This document shows, one piece after another, positions 1 through 12,700 of a stretch of DNA of 64,000 nt (the first letter of the stretch is position 1; every line of letters starts with the position of its first letter). This stretch comes from Xestospongia muta (Eukaryota > Porifera > Demospongiae > Haplosclerida > Petrosiidae): the NCBI GenBank assembly GCA_963693285.1, contig OY848918.1:3601876-3665875 (forward strand). Direction: 5' to 3'. The notes below the pieces were generated by a model. That model had not been told where the DNA came from and ran no database searches. It saw nothing but the letters and a program-made list of their open reading frames with translations. The translations under genes were made by a program, and so were the position numbers.

Positions 1-273
1 AACTTCTGTAACTAATTAAACTATGAATTCAAAAAAACTAATTCTAATTTTAATGATTATTTCTGAAAAATAATCAAGTAATTCTAATTTTAATCATTAA
101 AAGAGGGTTTCTTAAGTAATTCTAATTTTAATAATTATGATTTACAACTAATTACAACAAGCCTGGCTATAGAGCAGTTACTTCAGAACCTGATCTGTTC
201 AGTTAATAATACCTTAACTACCGGTATGTCATAACTAAAATATTTGCTCATTTATGTGTCATCTTATTTACAG

Positions 274-413
274 GTGGACAGACTAATGAGACCACACTTA
301 ACTTTTTTACCAATCCACTTGATCCAGTTATTATTGGTGCTAAATCAAGTACCTTATCAAACTTGAGAGATGAAAGAAACCGATCAATGCATCTTTTCTG
401 TATAATTGTTTAA
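274..413 (+). pseudogene. 5' fragment of the large C-terminal exon (paralog of 35570-36963)
   Basis: A splice acceptor at 272-273 is followed by an open stretch with TNPLDPVIIGAK. This matches TNPLDPVIVGAK at the start of the intact terminal exon at 35570. Similarity stops after about 90 nt and the frame ends at a TAA near 411. Nothing upstream in the window can be joined to it. It is a truncated duplicate; the matching 3' end of the same exon lies 17.6 kb away at 18068-18212. Confidence 0.75.
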
Positions 414-512
414 AATCAAATTTTTGATTTTTAATTATGAAATTCAAAAATATAAAATTTTAATTAATTTATGAAAGGTATATATATCTTTATTAGTTAT
501 TAATTATTAGTT

Positions 513-618
513 GTCTATTTGTCCGGCGGAAATGTATACTTTGTTGTGTATTAAACTGATCCCCACCCCCTAAATTTTTTATACAACAAAGTATACATTT
601 CCTGCCGGACAAATAGAC
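513..618. repeat. Foldback element, ~37-nt inverted arms
   Basis: The left arm (513-550) and right arm (582-618) are reverse complements, including gtctatttgtccggcgga and its complement, with one inserted base. The spacer is about 31 nt and C-rich. This fits a miniature inverted-repeat (MITE-like) element or a stable hairpin. No transposase is visible. Confidence 0.8.
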
Positions 619-747
619 ACTACGTATTAATTAACCATCGCTATAGCCGCACTCAGTCAGGTTTCGCTTTTTTGTTCTAAGCTGTTTAGGTGACTGTACC
701 CAGATTGTCTTTACTATTACCTCGATAACCACTTGAAACTGCTAACT

Positions 748-3700
748 ATGATTTATCTTATTTTGCTACTAGCTGTTCAATCTCGCGGAGACCTCGCACC
801 ATCGGATGAACCTGGTAAGTTTATATTAATTAATAGCGTTTTGTTATTATACTCTCAATGAAGCAATGTTAATATTTTAAGCCATAAATATTAAGCTATA
901 AATTAACTTTTTGCATGCAGTGATCAGTAATTGTCATCAAACACTGTTTGGCTTTGATTATGGCATAATTGTTAGTCTCTAATAAAAAGAAAACAGTTAA
1001 GGATAATAGTGTTTCTCATAATGTGTTAAAATGGTGGTAAGTAGAACCCACAGGCATAACACAATCCTCCCCCATAATTTGTGTTCTGACTTGTCATAAT
1101 ATCAAAACTATTGTAGAACAATTCTTTCAGTTGTTGTTGTAATTTTGGGTGAGGATATATTAGTTATGGTATTTGGAACTTAATTTGTAATAATGTCCTT
1201 ATAGTAATGGAGCCATAGGAATAGTTTTCTAGTGTTTGATGTCCACTTCAAAGATATACTATTAATACTTGTGATGAGAGGATAGAATTTGTATAATTCT
1301 TAGCATCAATTTACACATTCTTGTTTCAACACAGTTTTTAATTCTGTAAGTAACACTGTGCATTTGACAAGTTTACACATATGCGGTGGCCCGGTAGGTC
1401 ACATTTAGGGTTTAGGGTTTAGGCTTTAGTGTGGTGGCCCGGTAGGTTGTGTTTTGGGCCTATCTTAAGATCTAAATTCTAAACCCTAAACCCTAAATGC
1501 AAATTACTGGGCCACCACAGTTTAGGGTTTAGGGTTTAGGGTTTAGATCTTAAGATAGGCCCAAAACGCGACCTACCAGGCCACCACACACATACGATTT
1601 TGTACCAAGGATGGTGTTAAGTCAATGTGAAATTGCATGATACTCTTCATTTTCCTGTTTAACTCTTTGTCCTTTTCCTTCAGAGTGTCAACGTGATCAG
1701 TTTCCCATACTCCCTCCTAATGTCACCTATGTTCCCCTTGGTGCTGATGTTACTGTAACAATCACACATGTAAATTTGAATCCCAATAATTTACAAGTTC
1801 GAAGAGCTAATGCTAATCAAGCTCTTCAATGCACGACCAATCCTATGTGCACATTGGATGTTGATTCTGGAATGTTTACACTTCATAATTTTCAGTCTAG
1901 TTACAACGGAACATATTTGTTTGATTACCTTATTGCATTTCCTCGTTCATGTATTGTCTATTTTGATATTATTGAAGCTGGTAAGTTTAAATTATACATT
2001 CTTCATTCATGTAGTAAACTCATTGACTCCCTACATATGTCTCTGGTCCTTTGATGACTTGTTATATTCTACTGAAATGATATATATGTTGCATAATTTA
2101 TGCATACGCATGTGATGATGGGACATGCTGATGTGGTCTGTCCTGTCATGGGCATTATTCTATTGGGAATATCTGCTTATTTACTATTACAAGTACTATA
2201 TACTGATACTATGTCACTGTGTCTAGTCAGTCTTATTGTCTCTTACTACCTACTGTACCACTCGCTACTGCATTTGTTCTGTCCCTTGTGAACTGATGGA
2301 GTCTTGCACAGAGCTCATGAAATATTAAATTACATATTATCATGGATAGATTACTATAAAGTAATAAAATTAGTGAAATCCCTTATTTCATATATACTCA
2401 ACCAGTTCATGTATGAAGTAATAGTAACATATAAGTACTGATGTGATGATTATCCCTTATATGATATAATAGTCTTCTCTTTTATTATCATTCTTATGTA
2501 GACACAACAATCAAACCTTCTCCTACACCTCCTGTCCCTCAAGGTAAATGATTATCCCTTGTATGATATAATAGTCTTCTCTTTTATTATCATTCTTATG
2601 TAGACACAACAATCAAATCTTCTCCTACACCTCCTGTCCCTCAAGGTAAATGATTATCCCTTGTATGATATAATAGTCTTCTCTTTTATTATCATTCTTA
2701 TGTAGACACAACAATCAAATCTTCTCCTACACCTCCTGTCCCTCAAGGTAAATAATTATCCCTTATATGATATAATAGTCTTCTCTTTTATAACATTCTT
2801 ATGTAGACACAACAATCAAATCTTCTCCTACACCTCCTGTCCCTCAAGGTAAATCATTATCCCTTGTATGATATAATAGTTTTCTCTTTTATTATCATTC
2901 TTATGATTATCCCTTGTATGATATAATAGTCTTCTCTTTTATTATCATTCTTATGTAGACACAACAATCAAACCTTCTCCTACACCTCCTGTCCCTCAAG
3001 GTAAATCATTATCCCTTGTATGATATAATAGTTTTCTCTTTTATTATCATTCTTATGTAGACACAACAATCAAACATTCTCCTACACCTCCTGTCCCTCA
3101 AGGTAAATGATTATCACTTATATGATATAATAGTCTTCTCTTTTATTATCATTCTTATGTAGACACAACAATCAAATCTTCTCCTACACCTCCTGTCCCT
3201 CAAGGTAAATGATTATCCCTTGTATGATATAATAGTCTTCTCTTTTATTATCATTCTTATGCAGACACAACAATCAAACCTTCTCCTACACCTCCTGTCC
3301 CTCAAGGTAAATGATTATCCCTTGTATCATATAATAGTCTTCTCTTTTATTATCATTCTTATGTAGACACAACAATCAAATCTTCTCCTACACCTCCTGT
3401 CCCTCAAGGTAAATGATTATCCCTTATATGATATAATAGTCTTCTCTTTTATTATCATTCTTATGTAGACACAACAATCAAACCTTCTCCTACACCTCTT
3501 GTCCCTCAAGGTAAATGATTATCCCTTATATGATATAATAGTCTTCTCTTTTATTATCATTCTTATGCAGACACAACAATCAAACCTTCTCCTACACCTC
3601 CTGTCCCTCAAGGTAAATGATTATCCCTTGTATGATATAATAGTCTTCTCTTTTATTATCATTCTTATGTAGACACAACAATCAAATCTTCTCCTACACC

Positions 3701-6700
3701 TCCTGTCCCTCAAGGTAAATGATTATCCCTTGTATGATATAATAGTCTTCTCTTTTATTATCATTCTTATGTAGACACAACAATCAAATCTTCTCCTACA
3801 CCTCCTGTCCCTCAAGGTAAATGATTATCCCTTATATGATATAATAGTCTTCTCTTTTACAACATTCTTATGTAGACACAACAATCAAACCTTCTCCTAC
3901 ACCTCCTGTCCCTCAAGGTAAATGATTATCCCTTGTATCATATAATAGTCTTCTCTTTTATTATCATTCTTATGTACACACAACAATCAAACCTTCTCCT
4001 ACACCTCCTGTCCCTCAAGGTAAATGATTATCCCTTGTATGATATAATAGTCTTCTCTTTTATTATCATTCTTATGTAGACACAACAATCAAATCTTCTC
4101 CTACACCTCCTGTCCCTCAAGGTAAATGATTATCCCTTATATGATATAATAGTCTTCTCTTTTATTATCATTCTTATGTAGACACAACAATCAAACCTTC
4201 TCCTACACCTCTTGTCCCTCAAGGTAAATGATTATCCCTTATATGATATAATAGTCTTCTCTTTTATTATCATTCTTATGCAGACACAACAATCAAACCT
4301 TCTCCTACACCTCCTGTCCCTCAAGGTAAATCATTATCCCTTGTATGATATAATAGTCTTCTCTTTTACAACATTCTTATGTAGACACAACAATCAAACC
4401 TTCTCCTACACCTCCTGTCCCTCAAGGTAAATGATTATCCCTTGTATGATATAATAGTCTTCTCTTTTATTATCATTCTTATGTAGACACAACAATCAAA
4501 TCTTCTCCTACACCTCCTGTCCCTCAAGGTAAATGATTATCCCTTGTATGATATAATAGTCTTCTCTTTTATTATCATTCTTATGTAGACACAACAATCA
4601 AACCTTCTCCTACACCTCCTGTCCCTCAAGGTAAATGATTATCCCTTATATGATATAATAGTCTTCTCTTTTATTATCATTCTTATGTAGACACAACAAT
4701 CAAATCTTCTCCTACACCTCCTGTCCCTCAAGGTAAATCATTATCCCTTGTATGATATAATAGTCTTCTCTTTTATAACATTCTTATGCAGACAAAACAA
4801 TCAAACATTCTCCTACACCTCCTGTCCCTCAAGGTAAATGATTATCCCTTGTATCATATAATAGTCTTCTCTTTTATTATCATTCTTATGTAGACACAAC
4901 AATCAAATCTTCTCCTACACCTCCTGTCCCTCAAGGTAAATGATTATCCCTTGTATGATATAATAGTCTTCTCTTTTACAACATTCTTATGTAGACACAA
5001 CAATCAAACCTTCTCCTACACCTCCTGTCTCTCAAGGTAAATGATTATCCCTTGTATCATATAATAGTCTTCTCTTTTATTATCATTCTTATGTAGACAC
5101 AACAATCAAATCTTCTCCTACACCTCCTGTCCCTCAAGGTAAATCATTATCCCTTGTATGATATAATAGTCTTCTCTTTTATTATCATTCTTATGCAGAC
5201 ACAACAATCAAACCTTCTCCTACACCTCCTGTCCCTCAAGGTAAATCATTATCCCTTGTATGATATAATAGTTTTCTCTTTTATTATCATTCTTATGTAG
5301 ACACAACAATCAAATCTTGTCCTACACCTCCTGTCCCTCAAGGTAAATGATTATCCCTTATATGATATAATAGTTTTCTCTTTTATTATCATTCTTATGT
5401 AGACACAACAATTAAACCTTCTCCTACACCTCCTGTCCCTCAAGGTAAATGATTATCCCTTATATGATATAATAGTCTTCTCTTTTTTTAAATCATTCTT
5501 ATGTAGACACAACAATCAAATCTTCTCCTACACCTCCTGTCCCTCAAGGTAAATCATTATCCCTTGTATGATATAATAGTCTTCTCTTTTATTATCATTC
5601 TTATGTAGACACAACAATCAAATCTTCTCCTACACCTCCTGTCCCTCAAGGTAAATCATTATCCATTGTATGATATAATAGTCTTCTCTTTTATTATCAT
5701 TCTTATGTAGACACAACAATCAAACATTCTCCTACACCTCCTGTCCCTCAAGGTAAATGATTATCCCTTGTATGATATAATAGTCTTCTCTTTTATTATC
5801 ATTCTTATGTAGACACAACAATCAAATCTTCTCCTACACCTCCTGTCCCTCAAGGTAAATGATTATCCCTTGTATGATATAATAGTCTTCTCTTTTACAA
5901 CATTCTTATGTAGACACAACAATCAAACCTTCTCCTACACCTCCTGTCCCTCAAGGTAAATGATTATCCCTTGTATGATATAATAGTTTTCTCTTTTATT
6001 ATCATTCTTATGATTATCCCTTGTATGATATAATAGTCTTCTCTTTTATTATCATTCTTATGTAGACACAACAATCAAATCTTCTCCTACACCTCCTGTC
6101 CCTCAAGGTAAATCATTATCCCTTGTATGATATAATAGTCTTCTCTTTTACAACATTCTTATGTAGACACAACAATCAAACCTTCTCCTACACCTCCTGT
6201 CCCTCAAGGTAAATGATTATCCCTTGTATGATATAATAGTTTTCTCTTTTATTATCATTCTTATGATTATCCCTTGTATGATATAATAGTCTTCTCTTTT
6301 ACAACATTCTTATGTAGACACAACAATCAAACCTTCTCCTACACCTCCTGTCCCTCAAGGTAAAACATTATCCCTTGTATCATATAATAGTCTTCTCTTT
6401 TATTATCATTCTTATGCAGACACAACAATCAAACCTTCTCCTACACCTCCTGTCCCTCAAGGTAAATCATTATCCCTTGTATGATATAATAGTTTTCTCT
6501 TTTATTATCATTCTTATGTAGACACAACAATCAAACCTTCTCCTACACCTCCTGTCCCTCAAGGTAAATGATTATCCCTTATATGATAAAATAGTCTTCT
6601 CTTTTTTTAAATCATTCTTATGTAGACACAACAATCAAATCTTCTCCTACACCTCCTGTCCCTCAAGGTAAATCATTATCCCTTGTATGATATAATAGTC

Positions 6701-9700
6701 TTCTCTTTTATTATCATTCTTATGTAGACACAACAATCAAATCTTCTCCTACACCTCCTGTCCCTCAAGGTAAATCATTATCCCTTGTATCATATAATAG
6801 TCTTCTCTTTTATTATCATTCTTATGTAGACACAACAATCAAACCTTCTCCTACACCTCCTGTCCCTCAAGGTAAATGATTATCCCTTGTATCATATAAT
6901 AGTCTTCTCTTTTATTATCATTCTTATGTACACACATCAATCAAACATTCTCCTACACCTCCTGTCCCTCAAGGTAAATGATTATCCCTTGTATCATATA
7001 ATAGTCTTCTCTTTTATTATCATTCTTATGTAGACACAACAATCAAATCTTCTCCTACACCTCCTGTCCCTCAAGGTAATTCATTATCCCTTGTATGATA
7101 TAATAGTCTTCTCTTTTATAACATTCTTATGCAGACACAACAATCAAACCTTCTCCTACACCTCCTGTCCCTCAAGGTAAATGATTATCCCTTGTATGAT
7201 ATAATAGTCTTCTCTTTCATTATCATTCTTATGCAGACACAACAATCAAACCTTCTCCTACACCTCCTGTCCCTCAAGGTAAATGATTATCCCTTGTATG
7301 ATATAATAGTCTTCTCTTTTATTATCATTCTTATGTAGACACAACAATCAAATCTTCTCCTACTTCTCCTACACCTCCTGTCCCTCAAGGTAAATGATTA
7401 TCCCTTATATGATATAATAGTCTTCTCTTTTATTATCATTCTTATGTAGACACAACAATCAAATCTTCTCCTACACCTCCTGTCCCTCAAGGTAAATCAT
7501 TATCCCTTGTATGATATAATAGTCTTCTCTTTTATTATCATTCTTATGTAGACACAACAATCAAATCTTCTCCTACACCTCCTGTCCCTCAAGGTAAATC
7601 ATTATCCCTTGTATGATATAATAGTCTTCTCTTTTATTATCATTCTTATGTAGACACAACAATCAAATTTTCTCCTACACCTCCTGTCCCTCAAGGTAAA
7701 TGATTATCCCTTGTATGATATAATAGTCTTCTCTTTTTTAAAATCATTCTTATGTAGACACAACAATCAAATCTTCTCCTACACCTCCTGTCCCTCAAGG
7801 TAAATCATTATCCCTTGTATGATATAATAGTCTTCTCTTTTATTATCATTCTTATGTAGACACAACAATCAAACATTCTCCTACACCTCCTGTCCCTCAA
7901 GGTAAATCATTATCCCTTGTATGATATAATAGTCTTCTCTTTCATTATCATTCTTATGCAGACACAACAATCAAACCTTCTCCTACACCTCCTGTCCCTC
8001 AAGGTAAATGATTATCCCTTATATGATATAATAGTCTTCTCTTTTATTATCATTCTTATGTAGACACAACAATCAAATCTTCTCCTACACCTCCTGTCCC
8101 TCAAGGTAAATGATTATCCCTTGTATGATATAATAGTCTTCTCTTTTATTATCATTCTTATGTAGACACAACAATCAAATCTTCTCCTACACCTCCTGTC
8201 CCTCAAGGTAAATGATTATCCCTTGTATGATATAATAGTCTTCTCTTTTACAACATTCTTATGTAGACACAACAATCAAATCTTCTCCTACACCTCCTGT
8301 CCCTCAAGGTAAATGATTATCCCTTGTATCATATAATAGTCTTCTCTTTTATTATCATTCTTATGTAGACACAACAATCAAATCTTCTCCTACACCTCCT
8401 GTCCCTCAAGGTAAATCATTATCCCTTGTATGATATAATAGTCTTCTCTTTTATTATCATTCTTATGCAGACACAACAATCAAACCTTCTCCTACACCTC
8501 CTGTCCCTCAAGGTAAATGATTATCCCTTGTATGATATAATAGTTTTCTCTTTTATTATCATTCTTATGTAGACACAACAATCAAACCTTCTCCTACACC
8601 TCCTGTCCCTCAAGGTAAATGATTATCCCTTATATGATATAATAGTCTTCTCTTTTTTTAAATCATTCTTATGTAGACACAACAATCAAATCTTCTCCTA
8701 CACCTCCTGTCCCTCAAGGTAAATCATTATCCCTTGTATGATATAATAGTCTTCTCTTTTATTATCATTCTTATGTAGACACAACAATCAAACCTTCTCC
8801 TACACCTCCTGTCCCTCAAGGTAAATGATTATCCCTTATATGATATAATAGTCTTCTCTTTTTTAAAATCATTCTTATGTAGACACAACAATCAAATCTT
8901 CTCCTACACCTCCTGTCCCTCAAGGTAAATCATTATCCCTTGTATGATATAATAGTCTTCTCTTTTATAACATTCTTATGTAGACACAACAATCAAACCT
9001 TCTCCTACACCTCCTGTCCCTCAAGGTAAATGATTATCCCTTGTATGATATAATAGTCTTCTCTTTTATTATCATTCTTATGTAGACACAACAATCAAAT
9101 CTTCTCCTACACCTCCTGTCCCTCAAGGTAAATGATTATCCCTTGTATGATATAATAGTCTTCTCTTTTATTATTATTCTTATGTAGACACAACAATCAA
9201 ATCTTCTCCTACACCTCCTGTCCCTCAAGGTAAATGATTATCCCTTGTATGATATAATAGTCTTCTCTTTTACAACATTCTTATGTAGACACAACAATCA
9301 AACCTTCTCCTACACCTCCTGTCCCTCAAGGTAAATGATTATCCCTTGTATGATATAATAGTCTTCTCTTTTATTATCATTCTTATGCAGACACAACAAT
9401 CAAACCTTCTCCTACACCTCCTGTCCCTCAAGGTAAATCATTATCCCTTGTATGATATAATAGTCTTCTCTTTTATTATCATTCTTATGTAGACACAACA
9501 ATCAAATCTTCTCCTACACCTCCTGTCCCTCAAGGTAATTCATTATCCCTTGTATGATATAATAGTCTTCTCTTTTATAACATTCTTATGCAGACACAAC
9601 AATCAAACCTTCTCCTACACCTCCTGTCCCTCAAGGTAAATGATTATCCCTTGTATGATATAATAGTCTTCTCTTTCATTATCATTCTTATGCAGACACA

Positions 9701-12700
9701 ACAATCAAACCTTCTCCTACACCTCCTGTCCCTCAAGGTAAATGATTATCCCTTGTATGATATAATAGTCTTCTCTTTTATTATCATTCTTATGTAGACA
9801 CAACAATCAAATCTTCTCCTACTTCTCCTACACCTCCTGTCCCTCAAGGTAAATGATTATCCCTTATATGATATAATAGTCTTCTCTTTTATTATCATTC
9901 TTATGTAGACACAACAATCAAACCTTCTCCTACACCTCCTGTCCCTCAAGGTAAATGATTATCCCTTATATGATATAATAGTCTTCTCTTTTTTAAAATC
10001 ATTCTTATGTAGACACAACAATCAAATCTTCTCCTACACCTCCTGTCCCTCAAGGTAAATCATTATCCCTTGTATGATATAATAGTCTTCTCTTTTATAA
10101 CATTCTTATGCAGACACAACAATGAAACCTTCTCCTACACCTCCTGTCCCTCAAGGTAAATCATTATCCCTTGTATGATATAATAGTCTTCTCTTTTATT
10201 ATCATTCTTATGTAGACACAACAATCAAATCTTCTCCTACACCTCCTGTCCCTCAAGGTAAATGATTATCCCTTGTATGATATAATAGTCTTCTCTTTTA
10301 TTATCATTCTTATGTAGACACAACAATCAAATCTTCTCCTACACCTCCTGTCCCTCAAGGTAAATGATTATCCCTTGTATGATATAATAGTCTTCTCTTT
10401 TACAACATTCTTATGTAGACACAACAATCAAACCTTCTCCTACACCTCCTGTCCCTCAAGGTAAATGATTATCCCTTGTATGATATAATAGTCTTCTCTT
10501 TTATTATCATTCTTATGCAGACACAACAATCAAACCTTCTCCTACACCTCCTGTCCCTCAAGGTAAATCATTATCCCTTGTATGATATAATAGTTTTCTC
10601 TTTTATTATCATTCTTATGCAGACACAACAATCAAACCTTCTCCTACACCTCCTGTCCCTCAAGGTAAATGATTATCCCTTGTATGATATAATAGTCTTC
10701 TCTTTTTTAAAATCATTCTTATGTAGACACAACAATCAAATCTTCTCCTACACCTCCTGTCCCTCAAGGTAATTCATTATCCCTTGTATGATATAATAGT
10801 CTTCTCTTTTATTATCATTCTTATGTAGACACAACAATCAAATCTTCTCCTACACCTCCTGTCCCTCAAGGTAAATCATTATCCCTTGTATGATATAATA
10901 GTCTTCTCTTTTATAACATTCTTATGCAGACACAACAATCAAACCTTCTCCTACACCTCCTGTCCCTCAAGGTAAATCATTATCCCTTGTATGATATAAT
11001 AGTCTTCTCTTTCATTATCATTCTTATGTAGACACAACAATCAAATCTTCTCCTACACCTCCTGTCCCTCAAGGTAAATGATTATCCCTTGTATGATATA
11101 ATAGTCTTCTCTTTTATAACATTCTTATGCAGACACAACAATCAAATCTTCTCCTACACCTCCTGTCCCTCAAGGTAAAGGATTATCCCTTGTATGATAT
11201 AATAGTCTTCTCTTTTATAACATTCTTATGCAGACACAACAATCAAACATTCTCCTACACCTCCTGTCCCTCAAGGTAAATGATTATCCCTTGTATGATA
11301 TAATAGTCTTCTCTTTTATAACATTCTTATGCAGACACAACAATCAAACATTCTCTTACACCTCCTGTCCCTCAAGGTAAATGATTATCCCTTGTATGAT
11401 ATAATAGTCTTCTCTTTTATTATCATTCTTATGTAGACACAACAATCAAACATTCTCTTACACCTCCTGTCCCTCAAGGTAAATGATTATCCCTTGTATC
11501 ATATAATAGTCTTCTCTTTTATTATCATTCTTATGTAGACACAACAATCAAATCTTCTCCTACACCTCCTGTCCCTCAAGGTAAATGATTATCCCTTGTA
11601 TGATATAATAGTCTTCTCTTTTATAACATTCTTATGCAGACACAACAATCAAACATTCTCCTACACCTCCTGTCCCTCAAGGTAAATGATTATCCCTTGT
11701 ATGATATAATAGTCTTCTCTTTTATTATCATTCTTATGTAGACACAACAATCAAATCTTCTCCTACACCTCCTGTCCCTCAAGGTAAATCATTATCCCTT
11801 GTATGATATAATAGTCTTCTCTTTTATAACATTCTTATGCAGACACAACAATCAAACATTCTCCTACACCTCCTGTCCCTCAAGGTAAATGATTATCCCT
11901 TGTATCATATAATAGTCTTCTCTTTTATTATCATTCTTATGTAGACACAACAATCATATCTTCTCCTACACCTCCTGTCCCTCAAGGTAAATGATTATCC
12001 CTTGTATCATATAATAGTCTTCTTTTTTATAACATTCTTATGCAGACACAACAATCAAACATTCTCCTACACCTCCTGTCCCTCAAGGTAAATGATTATC
12101 CCTTGTATCATATAATAGTCTTCTCTTTTATTATCATTCTTATGTAGACACAACAATCAAATCTTCTCCTACACCTCCTGTCCCTCAAGGTAAATCATTA
12201 TCCCTTGTATGATATAATAGTCTTCTCTTTTACAACATTCTTATGTAGACACAACAATCAAACCTTCTCCTTCACCTCCTGTCCCTAAAGGTAAATGAAC
12301 ACTACTAATTAAATCATATGTTGTTCATATGTTTATTTTAGGTTCCTGTCTGGCACTTAATCTCAGTTATTCTGGATGTTGTGTACGGTCTCTTTCAAAA
12401 AGTTGTTCAAATAATGGATGCTTTTGTGATCAGCACTGTCATAAGTGGAACGATTGTTGTAATGATGTAGCTAATATTGATTGTCATCCTATATCTTCTT
12501 CCTTACCTTCACCTAGTCCAACTGTTACATTTGGTAAGGCAAATCAACAGTTCATACAGTACACCAGTGTTCACAAGTAAATATAATACAAGTAGCACAT
12601 GCACAAAAATAATAACCTAATTAATTATTCATATTGTGGTCAATTATTGTTTGTTATTATTGTTTTTAGACAGACTGGTTCTAAGTAATAATCATTCACA

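Noticed and set aside
7129..9797. Open frames inside the micro-exon array (hydrophobic peptide with NDYPLYDIIVFSF)
   Set aside because: They read through the introns and reverse the exon logic. They exist only because the unit is near a multiple of three; the phase-1 exon frame with splice sites explains the array better.
2502..12290. CRISPR array or simple satellite DNA
   Set aside because: There are no unique spacers, the units are ~102 bp and nearly identical throughout, and the exon/intron structure is consistent with the flanking gene.
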